A DNA stretch of 63,848 bases from positions 1 to 63,848 of the forward strand of contig JAFEHU010000039.1 in assembly GCA_017848435.1 (NCBI GenBank), in the 5' to 3' direction. The notes beneath the pieces are model-generated. The model ran no database searches, was not told the origin of the DNA, and saw only the letters and a program-made list of their open reading frames with translations. Source of the DNA: Burkholderiaceae bacterium (GTDB lineage Bacteria > Pseudomonadota > Gammaproteobacteria > Burkholderiales > Burkholderiaceae_C). Of the stretch, positions 42,436 through 54,044 are shown in pieces; positions within the stretch are counted from its first letter, which is position 1; each line of letters starts with the position of its first letter. A program made the translations under genes and the position numbers.

Positions 42436-42470
42436 CGCCTGAGTTGGTTTCTGCTGGCTCAGGCGTTTGT
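42436..42470 (+). terminator. Hairpin after rpsO
   Basis: CGCCTGAG (42436-42443) and CTCAGGCG (42458-42465), then TTTGTCGTTT. A partial terminator that would allow some readthrough into pnp. Confidence 0.65.
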
Positions 42471-42517
42471 CGTTTCAAGGTTTCATTCGGAGAAGGCAAG
42501 ACGGATACGCGCTGTGT

Positions 42518-42569
42518 CATTCCACAACCGCCCTGCAACATGACAAGTCTGCAGGGCGTTTCTGGAATG
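42518..42569 (+). ncRNA. Long hairpin in the pnp leader
   Basis: Outer stem CATTCCA (42518-42524)/TGGAATG (42563-42569) and inner stem CGCCCTGCA (42529-42537)/TGCAGGGCG (42550-42558), separated by a 4x4 internal loop with two A-T pairs. A long duplex of this kind, 108 bases before the pnp start, is what RNase III cuts in enterobacterial pnp autoregulation. Confidence 0.62.
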
Positions 42570-42676
42570 GCATCGTGTTCGGTACCGCCAACTCTCCGGG
42601 CTCCCGGCGCAGCCTGATGCGCCACCACCCTCGACCAGCGCAAACACTTGCGCTTTAACGCACAGAGAGACAACAC

Positions 42677-44818
42677 ATGAGCATTTTCAACAAAGTCACC
42701 AAGACCTTCCAATGGGGTCAGCACACCGTCACGATGGAAACCGGCGAAGTCGCTCGCCAGGCTTCCGGTGCGGTGCTGGTCAACATCGACGACACCGTGG
42801 TGCTGGCCACCGTTGTGGCCTCCAAAACGTCCAAGCCGGGCCAGGATTTTTTCCCGCTGACGGTGGACTACATTGAGAAAACCTACGCCGCCGGCAAGAT
42901 CCCCGGCAGCTTCTTCAAGCGCGAAGCCAAACCCAGCGAACACGAAACCCTGACCAGCCGCCTGATCGACCGCCCGATCCGCCCGCTGTTCCCTGAGGGC
43001 TTTTTCAACGAAGTGCACGTGGTCATCCACACCGTGTCGCTGAACCCCGAAGTCGACGCCGACATCGCCGCGCTGGTCGCATCGAGCGCCGCGTTGGCCA
43101 TCTCCGGCATCCCGTTTGCCGGCCCGATTGGCGCCGCACGCGTGGGCTACATCAACGGCGAATACGTCCTGAACCCGGGCCAGACCCAGCGCAAGGACAG
43201 CCAGATGGACCTCGTGGTTGCCGGTACCGAAGCCGCTGTGCTGATGGTCGAGTCCGAGGCACAGCAGCTGTCGGAAGAAGTGATGCTCGGCGGTGTGGTG
43301 TTTGGTCACCAGCAGGCGGCCATTGCGATCAACGCCATCCACGAACTGGTGCGTGAAGCCGGCAAGCCGGTGTGGCAGTGGGAAGCCCCCGCCAAGGACG
43401 AAGACCTGATCGCCAAAGTCGGCGCTCTGGCCGAAGACAAGCTGCGCGCCGCCTACCAGGAGCGCAACAAGCAAACCCGCACCCAGGCCCTGCGCGAAAC
43501 CACCGCTTCGGTGATGGCCGCGCTGAAAGCCGACGGCGCCCCGTTCGACGCGGTCAAGGTCGAAGGCATGCTGTTCGACATCGAAGCCAAGATTGTGCGC
43601 AGCCAGATCCTGCAGGGCGAGCCCCGCATCGACGGCCGCGACACCCGCACCGTGCGCCCGATCGAAATCCGCAACGGCGTGCTGCCACGCACCCACGGCT
43701 CGGCCCTGTTCACCCGTGGTGAAACCCAGGCGCTGGTCGTCACCACGCTGGGCACCGAGCGCGACGCGCAGCGCATTGATGCGCTGGCTGGTGAGTACGA
43801 AGACCGCTTCATGCTGCACTACAACATGCCTCCGTTCGCCACCGGCGAAGTGGGCCGCATGGGTTCCACCAAGCGCCGCGAAATCGGTCACGGCCGTCTG
43901 GCCAAGCGTGCTTTGGCCGCCGTGCTGCCGAGCAAAGAAGACTTCCCCTACACCATGCGTGTGGTGTCCGAGATCACCGAATCCAACGGTTCGTCGTCGA
44001 TGGCGTCGGTCTGTGGTGGCTGCCTGAGCCTGATGGACGCTGGCGTGCCAATGAAGGGCCATGTGGCCGGCATCGCCATGGGCCTGATCAAGGACGGCAA
44101 CCGCTTTGCGGTGCTGACCGACATCCTGGGTGACGAAGATCATCTGGGCGACATGGACTTCAAGGTCGCCGGTACCACTGGTGGTATCACCGCGCTGCAG
44201 ATGGACATCAAGATCCAGGGCATCACCAAGGAAATCATGCAGGTCGCACTGGCGCAGGCCAAGGAAGCGCGCCTGCACATCCTCGGCAAGATGCAGGAAG
44301 CGATGAGCACGGCCAACACCGAAGTCTCCAGCTTCGCGCCGAAGCTGTACACGATGAAGATCAACCCCGAGAAGATCCGCGACGTCATTGGCAAGGGCGG
44401 TTCCGTCATCCGTGCACTGACCGAAGAAACCGGCTGCCAGATCAACATCGAGGAAGACGGCACCATCACCATCGCCGCGACCGACGGCGCCAAGGCCGAG
44501 GTGGCCAAGCAGCGCATTGCCCAGATCACCGCAGAAGTCGAAATCGGCAAGGTCTACGAAGGCCCGGTCACCAAGATTCTTGATTTTGGTGCGCTGATCA
44601 ACCTGTTGCCCGGCAAGGACGGCCTGCTGCACATCAGCCAGATCGCACACGAGCGCGTCGAGAAAGTCACTGACTACCTGACCGAAGGCCAGATCGTCAA
44701 GGTCAAGGTCCTGGAGACCGACGAAAAGGGCCGTGTCAAGCTGTCCATGAAAGTGCTGCTGGACCGTCCTGCCTACAACGGCAACGCCCAGTCGCCTGCG
44801 GCCGAACCTCAGAACTGA
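42677..44818 (+). CDS. pnp: Polyribonucleotide nucleotidyltransferase
   Basis: 713 residues. Phosphorolytic 3'-5' exoribonuclease of the degradosome. Two RNase PH domains (the first with [20 protein letters not shown], the second with [14 protein letters not shown]), a KH domain ([20 protein letters not shown] near 565) and an S1 domain ([20 protein letters not shown], 620 onward). AGAGAG upstream of the ATG. Probably autoregulated through the leader hairpin. Confidence 0.97.
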   Translation: MSIFNKVTKTFQWGQHTVTMETGEVARQASGAVLVNIDDTVVLATVVASKTSKPGQDFFPLTVDYIEKTYAAGKIPGSFFKREAKPSEHETLTSRLIDRPIRPLFPEGFFNEVHVVIHTVSLNPEVDADIAALVASSAALAISGIPFAGPIGAARVGYINGEYVLNPGQTQRKDSQMDLVVAGTEAAVLMVESEAQQLSEEVMLGGVVFGHQQAAIAINAIHELVREAGKPVWQWEAPAKDEDLIAKVGALAEDKLRAAYQERNKQTRTQALRETTASVMAALKADGAPFDAVKVEGMLFDIEAKIVRSQILQGEPRIDGRDTRTVRPIEIRNGVLPRTHGSALFTRGETQALVVTTLGTERDAQRIDALAGEYEDRFMLHYNMPPFATGEVGRMGSTKRREIGHGRLAKRALAAVLPSKEDFPYTMRVVSEITESNGSSSMASVCGGCLSLMDAGVPMKGHVAGIAMGLIKDGNRFAVLTDILGDEDHLGDMDFKVAGTTGGITALQMDIKIQGITKEIMQVALAQAKEARLHILGKMQEAMSTANTEVSSFAPKLYTMKINPEKIRDVIGKGGSVIRALTEETGCQINIEEDGTITIAATDGAKAEVAKQRIAQITAEVEIGKVYEGPVTKILDFGALINLLPGKDGLLHISQIAHERVEKVTDYLTEGQIVKVKVLETDEKGRVKLSMKVLLDRPAYNGNAQSPAAEPQN

Positions 44819-44828
44819 CATCGGTCTG

Positions 44829-44861
44829 GCAGGCCGTGCCTGCTTGTCCGCAGGGGCAAGC
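44829..44861 (+). terminator. Tandem hairpins after pnp
   Basis: GCAGGC/GCCTGC (44829-44843) overlaps GCTTGTCC/GGGCAAGC (44842-44861). There is no T run; possibly a transcript 3' end or processing structure. Confidence 0.4.
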
Positions 44862-44902
44862 CAGAGCCATGGCCCGCCGGTCTCAGTTTGCTGACGCATG
44901 CC

Positions 44903-45916
44903 ATGAAAGCCATTGAAATCACCGCTTGCGGTGCACCGGAGGTGCTGCAACTGTGTGAACGCCCGCAACCGGTTGCCGGTCCGGGTGAGGTGCTGATCCG
45001 CGTGTTGGCCAGCGGCGTGAACCGCCCCGACGTCTTGCAGCGCATGGGTTTGTACCCAGTACCTGCTGGTGCCTCTGACATTCCCGGGCTGGAAGTGGCT
45101 GGTGTGGTGGCCGGTGGTGACGCAGAGGCCATGGCCCGTGCGGGCTTTCAGCCGGGTGACCGCGTCTGCGCGCTGGTGTCAGGTGGTGGCTATGCCGAAT
45201 GGTGTGTCGCCCCGGTTGGCCAGTGTCTGCCAGTGCCCACGCACCTGTCCGATGCCGAGGCCGCGTCCTTGCCCGAAACCTTCTTCACCGTGTGGAGCAA
45301 TGTGTTTGACCGTGGCCGTCTGCAGCCGGGCGAGACCTTGCTGGTGCAGGGTGGCACCAGCGGCATTGGTGTGGCGGCAATCCAGATGGCCAAGGCCTTT
45401 GGTGCCACCGTCATCGCCACCGCCGGCTCGGCTGAGAAATGTGCGGCTTGCCTGGCGCTGGGGGCTGACCATGCCATCAACTACAGGCAGGATGACTTTG
45501 TTGCCGAAGTGGCACGCCTGACCGGTGGGCGTGGCGTGGATGTGGTGCTGGACATGGTGGCGGGCAGCTATGTGGCGCGTGAGGTGCAGTGCCTGGCTGA
45601 CGATGGCCGGCTGGTGATCATCGCGGTCCAGGGGGGCACGCAGAGCGAGTTGAACGCCGGCCTGGTGCTGCGCAAACGCCTCACCGTGACCGGCTCCACC
45701 CTCAGGGCGCGCCCGGTGGCGTTCAAGGCGGCGATTGCACGCGCCTTGCGCGAGACGGTCTGGCCCTGGTTCACAGCTGGGCGTGTGCGCGCCATCGTGC
45801 ACAGCCAGTTTCCGGCCGAGGGGGCTGGTGGCTTCAGTGGTGCTGCATTGGCGCACCGGCTGATGGAGTCCAACAGCCATATTGGAAAAATCGTACTCAA
45901 CTGGGGTGCTGCGTGA
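44903..45916 (+). CDS. NAD(P)H-quinone oxidoreductase (zinc-free MDR family)
   Basis: 337 residues. Medium-chain reductase of the QOR/PIG3 type: GroES-like N-terminus ([20 protein letters not shown], then [13 protein letters not shown]), NADPH motif [20 protein letters not shown], and [13 protein letters not shown]. The zinc-binding Cys set of alcohol dehydrogenases is absent. It reduces quinones or similar carbonyls. The ATG at 44903 fits the family; the stop overlaps the tpiA start (TGATG). Confidence 0.88.
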   Translation: MKAIEITACGAPEVLQLCERPQPVAGPGEVLIRVLASGVNRPDVLQRMGLYPVPAGASDIPGLEVAGVVAGGDAEAMARAGFQPGDRVCALVSGGGYAEWCVAPVGQCLPVPTHLSDAEAASLPETFFTVWSNVFDRGRLQPGETLLVQGGTSGIGVAAIQMAKAFGATVIATAGSAEKCAACLALGADHAINYRQDDFVAEVARLTGGRGVDVVLDMVAGSYVAREVQCLADDGRLVIIAVQGGTQSELNAGLVLRKRLTVTGSTLRARPVAFKAAIARALRETVWPWFTAGRVRAIVHSQFPAEGAGGFSGAALAHRLMESNSHIGKIVLNWGAA

Positions 45917-46668
45917 TGAACCATCCACGTAAAAAACTGATTGCAGGCAACTGGAAACTCAATGGCAGCCTGGCCGCCAATGACGCGCTGGTGCGTGCGC
46001 TGCTGGCCGGCATGGGTCAGCCAACCTGCGATGTCGCTGTGTGTGTGCCAAGTCCTTACCTGGCGCAACTGCAATCGTTGGTGCAGGGCGGGGCTTTGTT
46101 GCTCGGCGCGCAGGACGTGTCACAGCACCTTTCTGGTGCCTATACGGGTGAGGTGTCGGCAGACATGCTGCGCGAATTGGGTGTGCGTTATGCCATCGTT
46201 GGCCACTCGGAGCGCCGCCAGTACCATGGCGAGACCGACGCGGTGGTGTCCAACAAGGCGCAGCGTGCGCTGGCGGCGGGCATCACCCCGATTGTGTGTG
46301 TGGGTGAGACCCTGGCCGAACGCGACGCCGGCGAAACCGAGCACGTGGTCAAACGGCAACTGGCGGCGGTGATCCACACCAACGGCCATTGCATCAGCGA
46401 AATCGTTGTGGCGTACGAGCCGGTGTGGGCCATTGGCACCGGCAAGACCGCGTCGCCAGAACAGGCTCAGCAGGTTCACGCGTTGCTGCGTGCCCAACTC
46501 AGGGCGGCCAGCCCTCAGGCTGAACGCATTGCCATTTTGTACGGCGGCAGCATGAACGCGGGCAATGCCGCAGCGCTGCTGGCCCAACCCGATATCGATG
46601 GTGGGCTGATCGGTGGGGCTTCGCTGAAGGCCGCCGATTTCCTGTCCATCATTGCCGCAGCCGCCTGA
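45916..46668 (+). CDS. tpiA: Triosephosphate isomerase
   Basis: 250 residues. Interconverts dihydroxyacetone phosphate and glyceraldehyde 3-phosphate. Catalytic Lys in AGNWKLNG, His in [13 protein letters not shown], Glu in [17 protein letters not shown]; phosphate loop [12 protein letters not shown] and GLIGGASL. Start ATG shares a base with the preceding stop; a GTG one codon earlier is also possible. Confidence 0.96.
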   Translation: MNHPRKKLIAGNWKLNGSLAANDALVRALLAGMGQPTCDVAVCVPSPYLAQLQSLVQGGALLLGAQDVSQHLSGAYTGEVSADMLRELGVRYAIVGHSERRQYHGETDAVVSNKAQRALAAGITPIVCVGETLAERDAGETEHVVKRQLAAVIHTNGHCISEIVVAYEPVWAIGTGKTASPEQAQQVHALLRAQLRAASPQAERIAILYGGSMNAGNAAALLAQPDIDGGLIGGASLKAADFLSIIAAAA

Positions 46669-46705
46669 CCGGCGCCGGTTTCACTGTCAATTTAGGAGTA
46701 TCCAG

Positions 46706-47098
46706 ATGAATGTCGTTCTGAACATTGTTCTTGCTGTGCAGATGCTGTCGGCTGTGGTGATGGTCGCCTTGATCCTGATCCAGCACGGCAAGGGCGCCGA
46801 CATGGGCGCTGCGTTCGGGAGCGGTGGCTCGGGCAGCCTGTTCGGTGCCAGCGGCAGCGCCAACTTTCTGTCGCGCAGCACGGCCGTGCTGGCCGCCGTG
46901 TTTTTTGCCTGCACGCTGATGCTGGCGTACTTTGGCAATCTGCGTCCCACCAGCACCGGTTCCGGCAGCGTGTTGGAGCGTGCCCCCGTGACGGCCCCGG
47001 CCGCATCCGGCGCCGCACCTGCGAACCAGATTCCATCGGGCCAAGCTGGCGCGCCCGCTGGGGGCGCCTCAGGTGCTGCATTGATTCCCGGCAAGTAA
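46706..47098 (+). CDS. secG: Protein translocase subunit SecG
   Basis: 130 residues. Non-essential SecYEG subunit. Two membrane helices (VVLNIVLAVQMLSAVVMVAL and TAVLAAVFFACTLMLAYFG) flank the conserved QHGKGADMGAAFGSGGSGS loop. A long Ala/Pro/Gly-rich periplasmic or cytoplasmic tail follows. TAGGAG eight bases before the ATG. Confidence 0.94.
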   Translation: MNVVLNIVLAVQMLSAVVMVALILIQHGKGADMGAAFGSGGSGSLFGASGSANFLSRSTAVLAAVFFACTLMLAYFGNLRPTSTGSGSVLERAPVTAPAASGAAPANQIPSGQAGAPAGGASGAALIPGK

Positions 47099-47214
47099 TC
47101 TTCTGTTGAAATTGCAGGCCAAGCTCTGGATGGCGCCTCTTTCAGGGTAAACTCTAGGGCTGTTTCAGAGAGCAAAAGCTGCAAAGCGCCTCAGGCAATC
47201 TGGACATAAAAACC

Positions 47215-47299
47215 GCCGTCGTGGTGAAATTGGTAGACACGCTATCTTGAGGGGGTAGTGGCGAAAGCTGTGCGAGTTCGAGTCTCGCCGACGGCACCA
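47215..47299 (+). tRNA. tRNA-Leu (anticodon GAG)
   Basis: 85 bases with CCA encoded. The acceptor arms GCCGTCG (47215-47221) and CGACGGC (47289-47295) pair, followed by A and CCA. The anticodon stem CTATC/GGTAG encloses TTGAGGG, anticodon GAG, reading CUC/CUU. A long variable arm (GTGGCGAAAGCTGT) confirms class II. It lies between secG and nuoA. Confidence 0.95.
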
Positions 47300-47351
47300 A
47301 AAAAAATGGCCTGCACTCCACGCAGGCCGCAGTGGTGATCAGAATCTCAAG

Positions 47352-47711
47352 ATGAACCTCGATCAATACCTCCCCGTCCTGCTGTTCATCTTGGTGGGCA
47401 TTGGCGTCGGCATCGTGCCTCAGGCGCTGGGCTATCTCCTCGGTCCCAACCGGCCCGACAGCGAGAAAAACTCCCCCTACGAATGTGGCTTTGAGGCGTT
47501 TGAAGACGCGCGCATGAAGTTCGACGTGCGTTACTACCTCGTTGCCATCCTTTTCATTCTTTTTGACCTTGAAATTGCCTTTCTTTTCCCGTGGGCCATT
47601 GCCCTGAAGGAAATCGGCCCGACAGGCTTCTGGGCAATGATGGTTTTTCTGGGCATTCTGGTCGTGGGCTTTGCCTACGAGTGGAAAAAAGGCGCCCTGG
47701 ACTGGGAATAA
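47352..47711 (+). CDS. nuoA: NADH-quinone oxidoreductase subunit A
   Basis: 119 residues, three membrane helices. The conserved loop [20 protein letters not shown] and the [20 protein letters not shown] helix are NuoA. Part of the membrane arm near the quinone site. First gene of the 14-gene complex I operon. Confidence 0.96.
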   Translation: MNLDQYLPVLLFILVGIGVGIVPQALGYLLGPNRPDSEKNSPYECGFEAFEDARMKFDVRYYLVAILFILFDLEIAFLFPWAIALKEIGPTGFWAMMVFLGILVVGFAYEWKKGALDWE

Positions 47712-47722
47712 AAAGGTACGAC

Positions 47723-48202
47723 ATGGCCATTGAAGGTGTGTTCAAGGAAGGCTTCGTCACCACGTCGTACGACTCGGTGGTGAACTGGGCCAAGACCGGG
47801 TCTTTGTGGCCCATGACCTTTGGTCTGGCCTGCTGTGCGGTGGAGATGATGCACGCCGGTGCAGCACGCTATGACCTCGACCGCTTTGGCGTGGTGTTTC
47901 GCCCCAGCCCGCGCCAATCTGACCTGATGATCGTCGCTGGCACGCTGTGCAACAAGATGGCCCCGGCGCTGCGCAAGGTCTATGACCAGATGAGCGAGCC
48001 GCGCTGGGTGCTCTCCATGGGATCGTGTGCCAATGGCGGTGGCTATTACCACTACAGCTACTCGGTGGTGCGTGGTTGCGATCGCATTGTGCCGGTGGAT
48101 GTGTACGTGCCCGGCTGTCCACCCACGGCCGAGGCCTTGATGTACGGCATCATCCAGCTGCAGCAGAAGATCCGCCGCACCCAAACCATTGCACGGACCT
48201 GA
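47723..48202 (+). CDS. nuoB: NADH-quinone oxidoreductase subunit B
   Basis: 159 residues. Carries cluster N2, the last iron-sulfur centre before quinone: Cys ligands in [19 protein letters not shown] and [10 protein letters not shown]. Starts 11 bases after nuoA; an upstream-extended frame overlaps nuoA and lacks family match. Confidence 0.96.
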   Translation: MAIEGVFKEGFVTTSYDSVVNWAKTGSLWPMTFGLACCAVEMMHAGAARYDLDRFGVVFRPSPRQSDLMIVAGTLCNKMAPALRKVYDQMSEPRWVLSMGSCANGGGYYHYSYSVVRGCDRIVPVDVYVPGCPPTAEALMYGIIQLQQKIRRTQTIART

Positions 48203-48209
48203 GACTACC

Positions 48210-48818
48210 ATGACCGCTGTCGCCGTCAACCCCGACACCATCCAAAACGCCGTGACGGCCGCCCTTGGGGCGCGCGTCCGGCGCATCACGTCCCGCCTCG
48301 GTGAGGTCACTGTGGTGGTCAGCGCCGCCGACTATCTGGAGGCTGCACAGCTGCTGCGCGATGCGCCAGCCTGCCGCTTTGAGCAGCTGATGGACTTGTG
48401 CGGCGTGGACTATGCCGAATACAAGGACGGTGCCTACGATGGGCCGCGTTACGCTGTGGTGACGCACTTGTTGTCCGTCAGCCTGAACCAGCGCGTTCGG
48501 CTCAAGGTCTTTGCGCCAGACGACGATTTCCCTGTGGTGGCGTCGGTCAACGACATCTGGAGTGCTGCCAACTGGTTCGAGCGCGAAGCGTTTGATCTGT
48601 TTGGCATCGTGTTCGAGGGGCACAACGACCTGCGCCGCATCCTGACCGACTACGGTTTCATCGGTCACCCGTTCCGCAAGGACTTCCCGACTTCCGGACA
48701 TGTCGAGATGCGCTACGACCCTGAGCAGAAGCGCGTGATCTACCAGCCGGTCAGCATCGAACCGCGTGACATCACGCCACGCATCATCCGCGAAGACAAA
48801 TACGGGGGCCTGCAGTAA
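48210..48818 (+). CDS. nuoC: NADH-quinone oxidoreductase subunit C
   Basis: 202 residues, separate from NuoD. The signature [27 protein letters not shown] is split here as [15 protein letters not shown] and [11 protein letters not shown]. Peripheral arm, at the quinone module. Last base of the stop is the first base of nuoD. Confidence 0.95.
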   Translation: MTAVAVNPDTIQNAVTAALGARVRRITSRLGEVTVVVSAADYLEAAQLLRDAPACRFEQLMDLCGVDYAEYKDGAYDGPRYAVVTHLLSVSLNQRVRLKVFAPDDDFPVVASVNDIWSAANWFEREAFDLFGIVFEGHNDLRRILTDYGFIGHPFRKDFPTSGHVEMRYDPEQKRVIYQPVSIEPRDITPRIIREDKYGGLQ

Positions 48819-50071
48819 TGGCCGAGATCAAGAACTACACGCTGAACTTTGGGCCACAGCACCCGGCCGCACACGGTGTGTTGCGCCTCGTGCTGGAGCT
48901 CGATGGCGAGGTCATCCAGCGCGCCGACCCGCACATCGGCTTGTTGCACCGTGCCACCGAAAAGTTGGCCGAAAGCAAAACCTACATCCAGTCGCTGCCC
49001 TACATGGACCGCCTCGACTATGTGTCGATGATGTCCAACGAGCACGCCTACTGCCTTGCCATCGAGAAGCTGTTGGGTTTGGAAGTGCCCGAACGGGCCC
49101 AGTACATCCGTGTGATGTATTCCGAGATCACCCGCTTGCTGAACCACCTGTTGTGGCTCGGCTGCCATGGCCTCGACTGCGGTGCGATGACGATTTTCCT
49201 GTACGCGTTCCGCGAGCGGGAAGACCTGTTCGACATGTACGAGGCGGTGTCGGGTGCGCGCATGCACGCGGCCTATTTTCGCCCTGGTGGTGTGTACCGT
49301 GACCTGCCGGACACCATGCCGCAGTACAAGGCCAGCAAGGTCAAGAGTGCCAAGGCGATCCAGCAATTGAACGATGGCCGCAGTGGCTCGTTGCTCGACT
49401 TCATCGACGACTTCACCCAACGTTTCCCGGCGTATCTGGCCGAGTACCACACACTGCTGACCGACAACCGCATCTGGAAGCAGCGCACGGTGGGCATTGG
49501 TGTCGTGACCCCTGAACGTGCGCTGAATCTGGGTTTTACCGGCGCGATGCTGCGCGGCTCTGGCGTGCTGTGGGATTTGCGCAAGCAGCAGCCATACGAA
49601 GTCTATGACCGCATGGACTTCGACATCCCTGTGGGCAAAACCGGTGACTGTTACGACCGTTATCTGGTGCGCATGGAAGAGATGGCGCAGTCCAACCGAA
49701 TCATCAAGCAGTGTGTGGATTGGCTGCGCGTCAACCCAGGCCCGGTCATTACCGACAACCACAAAGTTGCCGCACCAGACCGTGAATCCATGAAGTCCAA
49801 CATGGAAGAGCTGATTCACCATTTCAAGCTGTTCACCGAAGGGTTTCACGTGCCCGAAGGCGAAGCCTATGCGGCTGTTGAGCACCCGAAGGGTGAGTTC
49901 GGCATTTACATCGTCAGCGATGGGGCCAACAAGCCGTACCGTCTGAAAATCCGTGCACCCGGTTTTGCCCATTTGGCGGCGCTCGATGAAATGTCGCGTG
50001 GCCACATGATCGCCGATGCAGTGGCCGTGATCGGCACCATGGACATCGTGTTTGGAGAAATTGACCGATGA
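48818..50071 (+). CDS. nuoD: NADH-quinone oxidoreductase subunit D
   Basis: 417 residues. 49-kDa-type subunit forming the quinone cavity: [20 protein letters not shown], His and Tyr region [31 protein letters not shown]. Related to Ni-Fe hydrogenase large subunits without the metal ligands. Overlaps nuoE by four bases. Confidence 0.96.
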   Translation: MAEIKNYTLNFGPQHPAAHGVLRLVLELDGEVIQRADPHIGLLHRATEKLAESKTYIQSLPYMDRLDYVSMMSNEHAYCLAIEKLLGLEVPERAQYIRVMYSEITRLLNHLLWLGCHGLDCGAMTIFLYAFREREDLFDMYEAVSGARMHAAYFRPGGVYRDLPDTMPQYKASKVKSAKAIQQLNDGRSGSLLDFIDDFTQRFPAYLAEYHTLLTDNRIWKQRTVGIGVVTPERALNLGFTGAMLRGSGVLWDLRKQQPYEVYDRMDFDIPVGKTGDCYDRYLVRMEEMAQSNRIIKQCVDWLRVNPGPVITDNHKVAAPDRESMKSNMEELIHHFKLFTEGFHVPEGEAYAAVEHPKGEFGIYIVSDGANKPYRLKIRAPGFAHLAALDEMSRGHMIADAVAVIGTMDIVFGEIDR

Positions 50072-50556
50072 TTTCCGAAGCGACCAAAGCCCGTTTCGCT
50101 GCCGAAGTGGCGAAGTACCCGGCAGACCAGAAACAGTCGGCGGTGATGGCTTGCCTGGCCATCGTCCAGCAGGAGCTGGGCCATGTCAGTGTGGCCAGTG
50201 AAAATGAGGTTGCCAGTTACCTGGGCATGCCACCGATTGCGGTGCACGAGGTGACCACCTTCTACAACATGTACAACCAGCAGCCGGTGGGCAAGTTCAA
50301 GCTCAACGTTTGCACCAACCTGCCGTGCCAGTTGCGTGATGGGCAGAAGGCCCTGCACCACCTGGAGCACAAACTGGGCATCCACATGGGTGAAACCACT
50401 GCCGATGGCTTGTTCACGCTGCAGCAGAGCGAATGCCTGGGTGCTTGCGCCGACTCGCCAGTCTTGCTGGTCAATGACCGCACCATGTGCAGTTTCATGA
50501 GCAACGACAAGCTGGACCAGTTGGTCGATGGCTTGAAGTCGACGGGAGCCAAGTGA
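50068..50556 (+). CDS. nuoE: NADH-quinone oxidoreductase subunit E
   Basis: 162 residues. Thioredoxin-like 2Fe-2S protein of the NADH module: cluster ligands CTNLPC and [11 protein letters not shown]. The stop overlaps the nuoF start. Confidence 0.95.
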   Translation: MISEATKARFAAEVAKYPADQKQSAVMACLAIVQQELGHVSVASENEVASYLGMPPIAVHEVTTFYNMYNQQPVGKFKLNVCTNLPCQLRDGQKALHHLEHKLGIHMGETTADGLFTLQQSECLGACADSPVLLVNDRTMCSFMSNDKLDQLVDGLKSTGAK

Positions 50557-51899
50557 TGTCGGCAGACAAAATTCTTGCGCAGTTCCAGGCCACCGGTGTG
50601 CAGACCTGCTTTCATGGCCGGCACATTGAGCCGCAAATTTTTGCCAATCTGGATGGCACCAACTGGCGCCTGAAAGACTACGTGGCCCGTGGCGGTTACC
50701 AGGCCTTGCGCAAGGTACTGGGCCTCGACGGCGGAGAGCCGATGACCCCTGACCAGGTGATTGCCACCGTCAAGGAGTCGGCGTTGCGCGGGCGGGGCGG
50801 TGCCGGTTTCCCGACCGGGCTGAAGTGGAGCTTCATGCCACGCCAATTTCCAGGCCAGAAATACCTGGTCTGCAATTCGGACGAGGGCGAGCCGGGCACC
50901 TGCAAAGACCGCGACATCATGCAGTTCAATCCGCACATCGTCATTGAAGGCATGGCGATTGCGGCGTACGCGATGGGCATCAGCGTCGGCTACAACTACA
51001 TCCACGGCGAAATCTTTGCCACCTACGACCGGTTTGAAGAAGCCTTGGTCGAAGCCCGTGCCGCAGGCCTGCTGGGTGACCGCATTCTGGGCAGCAACTT
51101 CAGTTTCCAGCTGCATGCTTCCCATGGGTTTGGCGCCTACATTTGCGGTGAAGAAACCGCTTTGCTGGAATCGCTGGAAGGCAAAAAAGGCCAGCCACGT
51201 TTCAAGCCGCCGTTCCCGGCCAGTTTTGGCCTGTATGGCAAGCCGACCACGATCAACAACACCGAGACCTTTGCGGCTGTGCCGTGGATCATTCGCAACG
51301 GTGGGCAAGCCTACCTCGCATGCGGCAAACCGAACAACGGTGGCACCAAGATCTACTCGGTCAGCGGCGACGTAGAGCTGCCTGGCAACTACGAGGTGCC
51401 CATGGGCACGCCGTTCGCCAAACTGCTGGAATTGGCAGGTGGTGTTCGCAAGGGTCGTACGCTGAAGGCCGTGATTCCTGGCGGCTCGTCGTCGCCGGTG
51501 CTGCCTGCCAGCATCATGATGGACTGCACGATGGATTACGACTCCATCGCCAAGGCCGGCTCCATGCTCGGTTCCGGCGCGGTGATCGTGATGGACGATT
51601 CACGCTGCATGGTGGAGTCGCTCAAGCGCCTGTCGTATTTCTACATGCACGAGTCCTGCGGCCAGTGCACCCCCTGCCGCGAAGGCACGGGCTGGCTCTG
51701 GCGCGTGGTCGACAAGATCCACCGTGGCGCGGGCAAGTCCAGCGACATGGACCTGCTGAACTCGGTCGCCGACAACATCCAGGGCCGCACGATTTGTGCT
51801 CTGGGCGATGCCGCTGCCATGCCGGTGCGCGCGATGATCAAGCACTTCCGGCACGAGTTTGAAGCGCTGATCCACAACAAGAAACCCGAGACGGCCTGA
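50556..51899 (+). CDS. nuoF: NADH-quinone oxidoreductase subunit F
   Basis: 447 residues. Binds NADH and [16 protein letters not shown] and [15 protein letters not shown]; 4Fe-4S ligands in [15 protein letters not shown]. The ATG at 50556 overlaps the nuoE stop, typical of tight coupling. Confidence 0.96.
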   Translation: MSADKILAQFQATGVQTCFHGRHIEPQIFANLDGTNWRLKDYVARGGYQALRKVLGLDGGEPMTPDQVIATVKESALRGRGGAGFPTGLKWSFMPRQFPGQKYLVCNSDEGEPGTCKDRDIMQFNPHIVIEGMAIAAYAMGISVGYNYIHGEIFATYDRFEEALVEARAAGLLGDRILGSNFSFQLHASHGFGAYICGEETALLESLEGKKGQPRFKPPFPASFGLYGKPTTINNTETFAAVPWIIRNGGQAYLACGKPNNGGTKIYSVSGDVELPGNYEVPMGTPFAKLLELAGGVRKGRTLKAVIPGGSSSPVLPASIMMDCTMDYDSIAKAGSMLGSGAVIVMDDSRCMVESLKRLSYFYMHESCGQCTPCREGTGWLWRVVDKIHRGAGKSSDMDLLNSVADNIQGRTICALGDAAAMPVRAMIKHFRHEFEALIHNKKPETA

Positions 51900-51920
51900 G
51901 CCCGCTTGCGGAAAGAACAC

Positions 51921-54044
51921 ATGGTTGAAATCGAACTTGACGGCAAGAAGGTGGAGGTCGCCGAAGGCAGCCTGGTGATGCACGCGGCCGAGCAGGCGGG
52001 CACCTACATCCCGCACTTCTGCTACCACAAGAAGCTCAGCATCGCGGCGAACTGTCGCATGTGCCTGGTTGATATCGAAAAGGCACCCAAGCCGATGCCC
52101 GCCTGCGCCACGCCGGTGACGCAGGGCATGATCGTCCGCACCAAGAGCGAGAAAGCCATCAAGGCCCAGCAGTCGGTGATGGAGTTCTTGCTGATCAACC
52201 ACCCGCTGGACTGCCCGATCTGTGACCAGGGCGGCGAGTGCCAGTTGCAGGATCTGGCAGTCGGTTACGGCGGTTCGTCTTCTCGGTACGAAGAAGAAAA
52301 GCGCGTTGTGTTCCACAAGGACGTGGGCCCGCTCATCAGCATGGAAGAGATGAGCCGCTGCATCCATTGCACGCGCTGCGTCCGTTTCGGCCAGGAAGTG
52401 GCCGGCGTGATGGAACTCGGCATGATCCACCGCGGCGAGCACGCCGAAATCACCACCGTGGTCAACGACACGGTGGACTCGGAGCTCTCCGGCAACATGA
52501 TCGACATCTGCCCGGTGGGCGCGCTCACCAGCAAGCCGTTCCGCTACAGCGCCCGCACCTGGGAACTGAGCCGCCGCAAGTCGGTCAGTCCGCACGATTC
52601 GACCGGTGCCAACCTGGTGGTGCAGGTCAAAAACAACAAGGTGATGCGCGTCGTGCCGCTGGAGAACGAAGCCGTCAACGAATGCTGGATCGCCGACCGC
52701 GACCGCTTCTCCTACGAAGCGCTGAACAGCGACGAACGCCTGACCCAGCCCATGTTGAAGCAGGGCGGTGCCTGGAAGACCGTCGACTGGACCACCGCGC
52801 TGGAGTATGTGGCCAATGGCCTGAAACAGATTGGCACCGACCATGGTCCGGCCAGTGTCGGCATGCTGGTGAGCCCGCACAGCACTCTGGAAGAACTGCA
52901 CCTGGCCAGCCTGTTGACCCGCGGCCTTGGCAGCGACAACATCGACCACCGCTTGCGCCACGCCGAATTTCCGGCGCCCGAAGGTGTGCGCCATCTGGGC
53001 ACATCCATTGCTTCTTTGTCCCGCTTGCAGCGTGTGCTGGTGGTGGGTTCTGACCTGCGCAAGGACCACCCGCTGTTTGCCCAGCGCATCCGCCAAGCGG
53101 TCCGCAATGGCGGCGTGGTCAATGCCATCCACGCGAACGAATCCGACTGGGCCATGCCAGTAGCCAACCAGTGGCTGGCCCCGTCGTCCGACTGGGCCGA
53201 TGTGCTGGCCGCAGTGGCCAGTGCGGTTGCTGCCGCAGTGGGTGTGGCAGCACCCACCGACACACCGGGTAACGAGGCTGCTGCCGCGATAGCCAAATCC
53301 ATGCTCGGCGGTGAGCGCAAAGCCATTTTGCTGGGCAATGCCGCCGCGCACCACCCGCGCGCGTCGTCGCTGCTGGCGCTGGCAGGCTGGATTGCGCGCC
53401 ACACCGGTGCCAGCGTGGGGTACCTGACCGAAGCGGCCAACACCGTCGGCGCCCAGCTGGTTGGTGCGATGCCGGTTCAGGGTGGGCTGAACGCAGGGCA
53501 GATGCTCAATGGGGCACTGAAAGCCGTGCTGTTGCTCAACACCGAGCCTGAATTCGACTCAGCAGCAGGCGCACAGGCCAACAGCGCGCTGGGTCAGGCG
53601 CAGATGGTGGTGACGCTGAGCCCGTTCAAGGCCAACATGGCTTTCAGCGATGTGCTGCTGCCGATTGCTCCGTTCACCGAAACATCCGGCAGCTTCGTCA
53701 ATGCCGAAGGCTTGGTGCAGAGCTTCCATGCGGTGGTCAAGCCGCTGGGCGACACCCGGCCGGGCTGGAAGGTGCTCCGCGTGCTCGCGAACCTGATGGG
53801 CATTCCCGGCTTTGATTTCGAATCTTCCCAGGACGTGCTGAAGCAGGTTGTTCCAGCGGTTGCCGCTGCGCGTGTACCAGCCGATTTGCTCAACAACATG
53901 ACCGTGGCGCCGATGGACCTCTCGCCAACCACGCGTGAGCCGGTGGTGGCCCGCATTTATCAGCTGGACGGACTGGTTCGCCGCGCGTCGTCGCTGCAAA
54001 TGACGGCAGACGCCCGCAATCTGCCCACAGGAGTGCCGGCATGA
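51921..54044 (+). CDS. nuoG: NADH-quinone oxidoreductase subunit G
   Basis: 707 residues. Several iron-sulfur centres: 2Fe-2S (CYHKKL, CRMC, PMPAC), 4Fe-4S with a His ligand, [18 protein letters not shown], and another at [12 protein letters not shown]. The remainder is a molybdopterin-oxidoreductase-like domain without cofactor, shorter than in enterobacteria. The ATG at 51921 fits; a TTG five codons upstream is less likely. Confidence 0.95.
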   Translation: MVEIELDGKKVEVAEGSLVMHAAEQAGTYIPHFCYHKKLSIAANCRMCLVDIEKAPKPMPACATPVTQGMIVRTKSEKAIKAQQSVMEFLLINHPLDCPICDQGGECQLQDLAVGYGGSSSRYEEEKRVVFHKDVGPLISMEEMSRCIHCTRCVRFGQEVAGVMELGMIHRGEHAEITTVVNDTVDSELSGNMIDICPVGALTSKPFRYSARTWELSRRKSVSPHDSTGANLVVQVKNNKVMRVVPLENEAVNECWIADRDRFSYEALNSDERLTQPMLKQGGAWKTVDWTTALEYVANGLKQIGTDHGPASVGMLVSPHSTLEELHLASLLTRGLGSDNIDHRLRHAEFPAPEGVRHLGTSIASLSRLQRVLVVGSDLRKDHPLFAQRIRQAVRNGGVVNAIHANESDWAMPVANQWLAPSSDWADVLAAVASAVAAAVGVAAPTDTPGNEAAAAIAKSMLGGERKAILLGNAAAHHPRASSLLALAGWIARHTGASVGYLTEAANTVGAQLVGAMPVQGGLNAGQMLNGALKAVLLLNTEPEFDSAAGAQANSALGQAQMVVTLSPFKANMAFSDVLLPIAPFTETSGSFVNAEGLVQSFHAVVKPLGDTRPGWKVLRVLANLMGIPGFDFESSQDVLKQVVPAVAAARVPADLLNNMTVAPMDLSPTTREPVVARIYQLDGLVRRASSLQMTADARNLPTGVPA

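Noticed and set aside
42008-44968. A 986-codon frame opposite rpsO-pnp
   Set aside because: Same reason: antisense to pnp, composition unlike a protein and no ribosome binding site.
51600-53402. A 600-codon frame opposite nuoF/nuoG
   Set aside because: Shadow of the iron-sulfur protein genes; low-complexity product.
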